Below, in pieces: positions 48,355-56,377 of a DNA stretch of 64,000 nucleotides. Position 1 is the stretch's first letter; each line of letters starts with the position of its first letter. The stretch covers positions 90,873,285 through 90,937,284 of the forward strand of contig NC_079488.1 of assembly GCF_020520425.1 (NCBI RefSeq), given 5' to 3'. Both the position numbers and the translations under genes were made by a program. The stretch comes from Spinacia oleracea. Its lineage: Eukaryota; Streptophyta; Magnoliopsida; Caryophyllales; Amaranthaceae. A model generated the notes under the pieces. The model was not told the origin of the DNA. It made no database searches and worked only from the letters and a program-made list of their open reading frames with translations.

Positions 48355-48714
48355 CTCCCTCCGTCCGTTAATACTCGCCTCACTTTCCTTATAAAGCCGT
48401 CCCTTAATACTAGTCTCGTTTCTATAAATGACATATTTTAACTAATATTATACGGCATATCATTTTTCACCTAACCATGGACCCACATATATTACTTACT
48501 TTCTTAAAAAAAAAACATTAAAAGTTCAACCCACGCTCACCCCTACGGCCCTACGGCCCTACCCCATCCTCACCCCATTATTTAACACATTTTCTACTAA
48601 CTATATTAAAAAAAATATCATACTATCAACTACAGTAACACCTAATAAATTAATAAGTCAATTAAATTGCCTAAAAATATGTGTCGGCCAAACCAGGACG
48701 AAGGACGGAGGAAG
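48355..48714. mobile_element. Stowaway MITE upstream of COX23-like gene
   Basis: The left end CTCCCTCCGTCCGTTAATAC and the inverted right end CTTCCTCCGTCCTTCGTCCT are flanked by TA (48353-48354, 48715-48716). Its internal motifs match 33678-34005. It ends about 100 bp before the start codon of the COX23-like gene, so it may contribute to that gene's promoter. Confidence 0.88.
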
Positions 48715-48812
48715 TAAATTAATTCCACAGCACGGACTTGCTTTATGGCACGGAGGGTCGTCAAAAATTTTTTTTGGCACGGGGGAAGAGAGAGAAAAAG
48801 GAACTCGAAGTA

Positions 48813-50885
48813 ATGGCGTCCAAAGTCGAATCACCTCCATACCCAAGTGCAGCTAGAATATCCGATTCTTCATGCTATCCTCAATACACCGCGTCTCTCA
48901 AGTGTAAGATTTCCTTACTTTTTACTCATAATTTCCACCAATTTATTGCATCATCTTTTGCGAAATTCAGATCCCTAGTTCGTCCCAAATTGGGCATTTT
49001 TTCCACTTTAAGGGCATTTCCCCGTTCAAGTTTCCCTTTTCAATTCAATAATATTTGTGTATTCAGCTCAAGCATTTAAAGGAACCTAAAAAGTAAAAAT
49101 GGTGATACGATGAATTTTCCCTGTTTTGTATACCTTGATTTTGATCAATGTATTTGAAACCCATGATTAAAATCACAGTAGTTTTTTTGGTAAAAACTGT
49201 TAATTCAATTTCTGTGATTAGATTGAGTTGTTGAGTTTTTCTTCCTAATGATATGCATAGGTTTAGAGCAATACAACTCAGAAAAGAGCAAATGTCAAGA
49301 GTTCTTTGATGTTTACAAGGAATGCAAAAAGAAGGAGGTAAGCAATAAAGTGCCCATAATTTTAGTTTTAGGCTTTCTAATTATGTGTGATTTGGTGGAT
49401 TTATTTCTTCATTTTTTGTACTAAAAGGGGTAATGATAATGAAATCATATGTAATGCCCAAGAATAAGGTTAAGTATCATCAGGGGCGTGGCATAGTAAA
49501 TGGGGCCCTGTGCGATATCGAAAAATTGGGCCCTTTTGTATTGGCCGCAGTACTTAAATATATTTTAAGTGTCAAATTATAATTCAAACATAAAACATAA
49601 GTATATAACCAACATTATCAAGATTAGGATCATTATAAACATTAACATCATCAAGTTAATGACATCAACATTATCACCAATTCACCATCACCGTTAATAC
49701 CATGACCATCAAATTGTTAATATTATCATCGTCAACATTAGTATCATCCAACCCTTCCTGATTATTAGACATTTCACCTAAGAAGAGGGAGATAAGGTAA
49801 CATTGGATTGGCGGAATACTGCAAAGCGAAAAGGATAAAGGCCACAAAAGTTCTTTATTGAATTTGAGAAATTAAAATTGAAAATTGAGGAATAATGGAA
49901 GAACAGACTATTGATTAATTGAAAGAGGCGAAATAGTTCTTGGAAGAGGAGAGATAAAATCATAAAAAACGTCATAACCTAGGAGTAATTATTATAGAGT
50001 ACAAATGTTTCACAGCAACCACATCTATGTATAAAAAAATAAAAAACCTAACGGATGTCGGAGTCGAACTTGTGCCTTCTGTGTAATGTACTTTATCACT
50101 TCACCAACGCGCTGTAAGATTTCTTTATCTAATTATGCTAACTTAAACTACATATCCGTAATATGGGGGCCCTTTATTTTGGGAGGCCCTGTGCGGTCGC
50201 CCCGGTGGCACCGCCCCAGCGCCGCCCCTGAGTATCATATGTAATGTACATAGACCAATTGGTGAAAAATGCACATTTAGTTGTTGCTTCTTTTGTTTTC
50301 TTCATTGAATTGAAGGTGATTTTTGGTGAACCTGCAATTAAGATTTAAGATTGAGACCCGATTGTGGCAGGAAATGGTTAAATTATTGCTAGGCTGCTTA
50401 GAAGCTCAAAGTATTTTCTTGAGGTGTCAATGTGTCATACATATTGGGATGTTTGGAGCCTTTTTGTGTTTTAATTACTTTTGTAGAATAGGGAAACCTT
50501 GTTTATGTTCCAGTTCTCCACAAGTAAACAAGATCAAGGATGCATTCCATTATTCAGTTATCCTTCAGCTAACGTAGACGAACCATCTGTTGTGGCCATG
50601 TGACCTTGTTCGTATCACTAAACTTAACCCAAGTAGCCGCATTAACTCATTGCTTCATCTGGCAAAGTCTATTTGAATGTGGATGAAGAAAACATGTAAA
50701 TTAGAGATACCAAAATGGATTTCTTTTGTTATTGTTTGTATTGGATCGGGTGGTCACGTTTTGTTCAATCATTGTTCACTGTTCATTGTGCATGGTGTGG
50801 CATAATCCAAGCTTATAACATGCCCTCTTCTTTGTAGAGGGAAGCACGACTGGAACGCAACCGACATCGCTCTCTCTTTTCATAG
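48813..50885 (+). CDS. COX23: Twin CX9C (CHCH) protein, COX23-like cytochrome c oxidase assembly factor
   Basis: Three exons join in phase: 48813-48903, 49261-49337 and 50838-50885, giving 71 aa. Cysteines at 21/31 and 42/52 form two CX9C motifs (CYPQYTASLKC and CQEFFDVYKEC), the helix-turn-helix CHCH fold of mitochondrial intermembrane-space proteins imported by the Mia40 relay. The sequence and the short basic tail (RNRHRS) fit plant COX23, which acts in cytochrome c oxidase assembly with COX17 as a copper-related partner in yeast. The Cys31 codon is rebuilt across intron 1. Intron 2 (1.5 kb) hosts a hAT element. Other small CX9C proteins (COX19, CMC-type) are the main alternatives. Confidence 0.88.
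49481..50230. mobile_element. Non-autonomous hAT element (750 bp) in COX23 intron 2
   Basis: It starts CAGGGGCGTGGCATAG and ends GCGCCGCCCCTG; the terminal inverted core is CAGGGGCG. The 8-bp duplication AGTATCAT lies at 49473-49480 and 50231-50238. GGGGCCCT and GGGCCC motifs recur near both ends. No transposase is present. Near its right end is a tRNA-like sequence with Pol III boxes (listed separately). Confidence 0.9.
50043..50120 (-). other. tRNA-like sequence with Pol III A and B boxes inside the hAT element
   Basis: On the minus strand, TGGTGAAGTGA (50106-50096) fits the A box and AGTTCGACTCC (50070-50060) fits the B box, 36 nt apart. A complete cloverleaf with matched acceptor stem could not be drawn, so this is not called as a tRNA gene. 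It is probably a tRNA pseudogene or SINE head. Confidence 0.5.
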
Positions 50886-51529
50886 ACCCCCTCAGGGCAG
50901 GGTGTTTTAAAAAGGTTTTGCTTTGATAAAAGGAGATAGATTTGTTGCTAAAGTGCGCTTTGGTTCTGAAATAATTCGAGTATTACATTAGCAATGGACT
51001 AGCATTATCGTGTGTTGAATTTATTGTATATTTATGTACTCACTTACAGACTTACAGTTCACTCCCATAGACAAGGATGTTTTTGCTCTGTATTTTGAGC
51101 AATCTTAATAATATTAAGACCGTACGGAATTTAAGAAGAGGAACATATATGGTAGAATAGGAATCTTCCTTCCATATGTCAGCACTTTTTATTATTTCAT
51201 TCACTGTCGTGGTGATTGTTTTGCTGAAACATAGACATCCTGTTCTAATGAAGTAAGAAATTGGCTGATAGCTGTATAAAAACATGCAGATGCACTTATC
51301 AAATAACTCATTAAACTGTCTTCATCTCTTATTTATTCTGAAGTATTAGTAGATAGTTCTGGTGTTGATCAAGTATCTAATGGATACAATATCTTTGTAG
51401 TTGCAAGACTAAGTCTGGTCCCCTATATGGCTTTATCGGGTTTATACTACCTCGGTCTGTGTGGACAGTGGGGGTAATTTTTTGCAAAAGTGGCCATATC
51501 GTGTTATTGAAGTACACAAAGAATAGAAC
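50886..51529. other. COX23 3' UTR and spacer
   Basis: No gene seen. The first 150-250 bp probably contain the 3' UTR of the COX23-like gene. Confidence 0.5.
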
Positions 51530-51975
51530 TCATGCCCTGTGTAGAAGGAGCTGAACTCCCTGTAGAAATACAGGGCTCTGCTGATATTCTGGTGTAAGCG
51601 GACAGAGGTTTTGCATTCCTGGGAAGTTCAGTTTGGGATTTAATTCATAAACGTCTGGAACTTATAGTCTGGATTCTGATACAAGAATGATACCTGTATC
51701 TGGATGTCAATTCCTGTTCGAATATGAGTTTCCTGAAGTTTAGCATCTTGCAATGCTTTCCGTGTCGGATATACTCCTGTCTTGGATATAAATTCTTAGT
51801 GGTAGTCAGTAATGGATGAAAGCAACACTTCGTATCACATTCCTTTTCCTGTAATCGTGATAGGATCTGGAGTCATGTCTCCGCAAACTTCAAGCACCCC
51901 AGCTTGAGCTCAAGCCTGCCAAATGCCAACCAGGGTGTGCAGGCCATTAACATCAAGCTCAGAATTGAGAATTCT
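51530..51975 (-). pseudogene. CYP714-type cytochrome P450 pseudogene fragment
   Basis: The segment aligns by eye, in order, with the 3' part of the intact P450 at 56378-59045. The C-terminal block (CAGGGCT, TGCTGATA-CTGGTG) at about 51540-51595 matches 56400-56460, the FNPE/DVW region at 51615-51690 matches 56610-56670, and the block before the ExxR helix at 51890-51975 matches 56920-57000. About 100 bp corresponding to 56478-56575, which encodes the heme-binding loop with its Cys ligand, is missing. Frame breaks occur throughout. It is a decayed tandem duplicate about 5 kb from the intact gene. Confidence 0.85.
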
Positions 51976-52099
51976 AAGGTGGTTCATTCTTGAAATTCAT
52001 TATTAGTTTAAGGCATTTCATTCTTGAAATTCATTATTAGTTTAAGGCATTTCATTCTTGAAACTCTCTTTTACAAAGATCATCAAAATTCAATTTTTC

Positions 52100-52191
52100 T
52101 AAAATGGGTACATTCCAAATTTAGAAGTGTAACAAGTAATGTGAGATGACCGAAAAAGGAAAATGTAACAAGTAATGAGGGACGTAGGGAG
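52100..52191. mobile_element. Isolated right end of a Stowaway MITE
   Basis: GAAAATGTAACAAGTAATGA followed by GGGACGTAGGGAG ends at 52191 before TA. It matches the right end of 38065-38357. No left end was found. A small triplication of GGCATTTCATTCTTGAAA-like sequence lies just before it (about 51985-52060). Confidence 0.7.
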
Positions 52192-53232
52192 TAATAACAT
52201 AATTATTAATTAGTACCAATCAGGACAAATAAGATCCTATTAGTTCCAATCAGGATTGCTTAGTTCCCATAAGTCTAGATGAGTTCATATCAGATAAATT
52301 CAGGTCAGTAAGTTGAATAGAATGCATTTTAGTCTTTTAATTCTACAACTTCGGGTCCTAAAATTCAATTTCAAGTTCAATTTCAAACTCTTACAAAATT
52401 GATGATATTTTAAGTTGAGCAACGTCAGTTAAAGTTAGAATTATACGAAGTTTTCGAAGCTTTCAAGAACAAGATGTCATACTTGAACATTCTTGATTCT
52501 TTGAAATCCAGGTCTTCAAAACCTTCAATTTCGGTTATTTATGCTTACATGTTATTTAATCATTTTCCTTCAATTCTTGCAATTTTGATTCAAGTTCTAT
52601 TTTTTATTTGCAAATGTGATGTATGTTTATGCTTATGTGCATCATCATTACCATGCTAAATCCAAGACTACAAGTGCCATCAGGAGTAATAAGATAATAT
52701 TTGGACAACCGGATTAGGTTCCCATTAATTTGACTTTAGACAAATTGATCACCAAATTCTAGGACAAATTTTCTAAATCAAGCATGGTCACCCACCTAAC
52801 AGTAGGCTAGGATTATTGCACAAAAACGATTATCGTATTGTACGTACACATAAGTTAATCCAAATAAATATTTCTTTCGCGAATTCGGATCTTTATTGTA
52901 TTTCGATTCTTATGCCTTATCCGTGTAACTTTAGTCTTTCCAATTGGAGTATAAATTATTTTGCGGTGACTCCTTCAATGAATAGTATTCAATTTTTCCT
53001 AAGCATGCATGTACAAAATTGAGGTATTCCTAACCATGAATTTCAAGTGGCTTCCCTTGAGGGTTGGATTGTAAAAAATCAAGCCCCTTGGTGCACATAT
53101 GGTTATTAATACCTTGATTCGATTTTGTGTTTTTAGCATTTGGTAAAAATGATTTGCTAAACTCATATATTTCGACATTCGAAAACTTTTCAAAACTGAC
53201 CGAAATGTACCCCCTACGGTACTTGCACCCAA
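52192..53232. other. Intergenic DNA with no gene
   Basis: AT-rich sequence with small repeated ATTAGTTCCAATCAGGA-type and AAATTCAGGTCAG-type motifs near 52205-52310. No recognisable coding or RNA features. Confidence 0.5.
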
Positions 53233-53477
53233 CACTACAAAAAAAAGCCCATATAGCGACGGACCAAATACGTCTCTAAATTGGTCAAAATCCGTCCCTA
53301 CCTTAGAGACGGATTTGAAATCCGTCCCTAAATTAGAGACGGATTTATAAATCCCTCGATAAAAGTATCGACGGATTTTCAATATCTGTCTCCGTCTTTA
53401 AATTTATTTAGAGACGGATATTGAATATTCCGTCTCTAAATTGGAAACGGATATAAATCCGTCGCTACATATCCGTT

Positions 53478-53845
53478 TGTAATGAACCCACTTAATGAGG
53501 CCCAAAAGAACAGACACAGCAGCAGACTGCAACCCAACAACACCAACAACACCAACAACACCAAGTGAAGCTGTTGCCACTACTTGACAAATAAAAGCAG
53601 CAGCAGCAGCAATTAATGTTGTACTTGCAAGTAGGAGAGAGCACAATAGTATAAGTAAAGTAGGAGAGGAAAGAGAAAGGGTGTGGAAAAGTTAGTAAAG
53701 CTTAGGCTTTGGAGAGTGGTGACCTCAAGTCACTAACCCTTGGAGATTGGTGGCCTCAAGTCACTACTTTGGTACCTCAGTTTGGTGGTCTTCATCTTTC
53801 AATCAAATTAAACATATTTCTGCCCAAAATATTCAGTTCTTTACA
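53478..53845 (+). repeat. 5' LTR of the gag-only retrotransposon
   Basis: 368 bp, starting TGTAATG and ending TTTACA, with CAACAACACCAACAACACC and AGCAGCAGCAGC simple repeats in its first half. Confidence 0.95.
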
Positions 53846-53956
53846 CTTGGTATCAGAGCGGTACAGTTCTGGGAGGGATTATTGATCTTACTTTTTTTTT
53901 TTTGATTTTCACCAAAAAAAAAAAAAAAAAAAAGAGAAAAAGAAAAAGAATCAGCC

Positions 53957-55027
53957 ATGGAGTTTGCTGGAAAACAGTCAGCACACTTGATGCAAAGGTG
54001 GATTCGTGATAAGTTTTCTTACATCATAAGCAAAAGAAATCAAGGGATTTCAGATTGCAAGGAGGAGCAGCGCATCCGACAAGAGCTTCAAATTCATGTG
54101 TTTGGTGGAAGAGATTCAAATGTCTGGATTCTTCAAATGGAGGATTTTTTCGATTTTTTTCACTTAAATGAAGAAGACAAGTTTAAGGCTGCCATTATCG
54201 GACTCGATGGTGAAGCATTGCGATGGTTCGAAGGAGAACACAAGTTCCTGCCTTTCCATGGTTGGCAAGAATTGAAGGACCATGTATTGCGACGTTTTGG
54301 GTTATCACCACCTCCCTCGACACAAAATTTCAAAGAGAAAATGGAGGAGGAAATCAAGAAGTTTAAAGAAGATTTGAAGAAGATAATAGGTGAAGCATTC
54401 CTTCCACGAGAATTGAAGCGGATTCGGGAGGATCTTGGGGACGAAGATCAAGATCTAGTGGGGGAGAATTTCGAAACCAAGCCACAAATTGTGGAGGTAA
54501 TGCAAGAGAAAATGGAGATTGAGAAAAGTAGATCTGGGAGATTGTTACCAGAATTTGGAGATGGAGGTGTTCCTTGGGTTTTTTATGTTGATGGTTCAGA
54601 AATTTTTGTCGACGGAAACAACCACAGTGGCGAAAATGTTTTCGAGAGCGGTGGTGCCTGGGGGAGCAGATTGGGCGGAGGACCAGGCTGTGCTAGGTAT
54701 GGTAGAGTAGGTGGATATGTTGGTGTTTTGGTAGGCAGACCAACTGTACAAGGATTTGAGCGTGGCGGTGCTGGAGGTTGCGGATCTGGTGGTGGTCCAG
54801 GTCTTCTCGTGGGTGGCTGCCGCAGTGGTGTTCAGTTCGTGAACGGAGTTGGTAAAGTCAACTACTTGCCACCAAAGTTTGGTGGAAGACAAGGTGATTT
54901 TTCAAATGGGTACACTGGTGGAGGTGGCTTGGTCATAAGTGGGCTAAGGTCTTTTCGCTGGCGGTCTGACTGGTGGTGGAGCAATTCTATGTCGGTGGAG
55001 CTTGCAGAAGAGGTTTCCAGAAAATGA
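53957..55027 (+). CDS. gag-like polyprotein of the LTR retrotransposon
   Basis: An intact 356-codon frame starts 98 bp after the PBS. Residues about 45-130 contain FGGRDSNVWILQMEDFF, AAIIGLDGEALRWFEGE and a WQELKDHVLRRF motif. This is the retrotransposon gag capsid-like pattern (Retrotrans_gag). A Lys/Glu-rich helical stretch follows (about 125-165). The C-terminal third is Gly-rich (GGGPG, GGGG) with scattered Trp. There is no CCHC zinc knuckle and no protease motif. The intact frame suggests recent or maintained coding function in an otherwise defective element. Confidence 0.8.
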   Translation: MEFAGKQSAHLMQRWIRDKFSYIISKRNQGISDCKEEQRIRQELQIHVFGGRDSNVWILQMEDFFDFFHLNEEDKFKAAIIGLDGEALRWFEGEHKFLPFHGWQELKDHVLRRFGLSPPPSTQNFKEKMEEEIKKFKEDLKKIIGEAFLPRELKRIREDLGDEDQDLVGENFETKPQIVEVMQEKMEIEKSRSGRLLPEFGDGGVPWVFYVDGSEIFVDGNNHSGENVFESGGAWGSRLGGGPGCARYGRVGGYVGVLVGRPTVQGFERGGAGGCGSGGGPGLLVGGCRSGVQFVNGVGKVNYLPPKFGGRQGDFSNGYTGGGGLVISGLRSFRWRSDWWWSNSMSVELAEEVSRK

Positions 55028-55583
55028 AGTGTCTGGGAGAAGCTTCAGTGTGTTACTCTTTGGCTTGGAGAAGAAGATAACTTTAGAGGATGGTGAAAGT
55101 AAGGGCAAATGGGTAAATTGTGGGCAAGGTGACATAAGAAAGGGTCATGTAAGGTTGGTGAAGATACGTGAAGAGGGTGAAAAAGTTGGGGAAAATCCAC
55201 AATATATTACTAAGGGCAACTCTGTAATCAACCAGGCAGAAGACAAGCTGGCAACCCCTCCTTCACAAATTAATCTCTTTTTGATTAATGAGACAGAGCC
55301 CACTTTTAAGGCCCAAAATTCTAAACCTACTTTCTCTACTCTTCATTTATCTAATCAACCCAGCCCAATTTTCATCAAACTTACCCAACCCTTTACTTTT
55401 AAAACCAATCACTTTCCTGGTTACAACCCAAAACCTTTCAATCAAAACTTATTTCAGCACATGAGAAGCATGACCACTTCCACTCTCACCTTGACTTCAC
55501 CACATGACAACTTTTTACTTCCCCATGACAACCTGATCATTTTTCTTGCAACACTTAACAAAGAAGAGCTTGAGCGTCAATGA
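55002..55583 (+). CDS. Second ORF of the LTR retrotransposon, unknown function
   Basis: A 193-codon frame overlaps the gag-like ORF by 26 nt in the +1 frame. It could be reached by frameshifting or reinitiation, or may be incidental. The N-terminal part is basic with KGKWVNCGQGDIRKG; the C-terminal half is rich in Pro, Thr, Asn and Phe with repeated QPF/NPKPFNQ-like motifs. I do not recognise a family. It is shown because it stays open through most of the remaining internal region. Confidence 0.4.
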   Translation: MQKRFPENEVSGRSFSVLLFGLEKKITLEDGESKGKWVNCGQGDIRKGHVRLVKIREEGEKVGENPQYITKGNSVINQAEDKLATPPSQINLFLINETEPTFKAQNSKPTFSTLHLSNQPSPIFIKLTQPFTFKTNHFPGYNPKPFNQNLFQHMRSMTTSTLTLTSPHDNFLLPHDNLIIFLATLNKEELERQ

Positions 55584-55700
55584 AAACTGGGCGTCAATTT
55601 AAGAAAACTGAATGGCATTGACCATTGCTACCGAGGCCGTGAATTCTCAGCTAATTATTACCCACCTTGAGGACAAGGTGGAAGTTTAGGGGGTCGGTAT

Positions 55701-56074
55701 TGTAATGAACCCACTTAATGAGGCCCAAAAGAACAGACACGCAGCAGACAACAGACTGCAACCCAACAACACCAACAACACCAACAACACTAAGTGAAGC
55801 TGTTGCCACTACTTGACAAATAAAAGCAGCAGCAGCAGCAATTAATGTTGTACTTGTAAGTAGGAGAGAGCACAATAGTATAAGTAAAGTAGGAGAGGAA
55901 AGAGAAAGGGTGTGGAAAAATTAGTAAAGCTTAGGCTTTGGAGAGTGGTGACCTCAAGTCACTAACCCTTGGAGATTGGTGGCCTCAAGTCACTACTTTG
56001 GTACCTCAGTTTGGTGTTCTTCATCTTTCAATCAAATTAAACATATTTCTGCCCAAAATATTCAGTTCTTTACA
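55701..56074 (+). repeat. 3' LTR of the gag-only retrotransposon
   Basis: 374 bp, nearly identical to the 5' LTR. The main difference is an expanded CAGCAGACAACAGACTG segment near its start. Confidence 0.95.
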
Positions 56075-56377
56075 CCGTTGCTATACGAGATTTTTTTTGT
56101 AGTGCAACATCAGTAAGGGAGTTGATAGACAATTCGTACATGTTTGGGCATGTTTTTTAAAGCCTCTCAACGTGAGAAGCAAAAACAAGGCCAAACAAGG
56201 GTATATGAAGAAGTATTTTATATGTCTATAGAAGCGCAGCACAGAAGGAAGAAAGACTGAAGTGATTGATTAGAGTTGAACAATTATCAGCAGATAGAAA
56301 AACTATGGGCTTCGGCTAAAATCATACATTAAAAGGTAGAGTAAATAGTATTCGGAATGTACAAAACGCAGAAGGAA

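Larger units (their letters stand above)
53478..56074 (+). mobile_element. Non-autonomous LTR retrotransposon, gag-like only, 2.6 kb
   Basis: The 5' LTR 53478-53845 and 3' LTR 55701-56074 both start TGTAATGAACCC and end TTCTTTACA. The 5-bp duplication CCGTT lies at 53473-53477 and 56075-56079. A primer-binding site TGGTATCAGAGC (53848-53859), complementary to initiator tRNA-Met, follows the 5' LTR, and a purine-rich tract (about 55680-55694) precedes the 3' LTR. The LTRs differ by only a few substitutions and small indels, so insertion is fairly recent. The interior has two ORFs but no protease, integrase or reverse transcriptase, so it needs a helper element. It inserted into the CACTA MITE 53233-56104. 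A related solo LTR lies at 18014-18444. Confidence 0.95.
53233..56104. mobile_element. CACTA (En/Spm) MITE split by an LTR retrotransposon
   Basis: The left end CACTACAAAAAAAAGCCC at 53233 and right end TTTTTTTTGTAGTG to 56104 are inverted. The 3-bp duplication CAA lies at 53230-53232 and 56105-56107. The left part carries repeated GAGACGGATTT/AAATCCGTC palindromic motifs. Removing the retrotransposon (53478-56074) and one CCGTT copy leaves about 270 bp, a typical CACTA-derived MITE. Confidence 0.92.

Noticed and set aside
50043-50120. Functional tRNA gene
   Set aside because: A and B boxes are present but no complete acceptor stem or sensible cloverleaf could be drawn.
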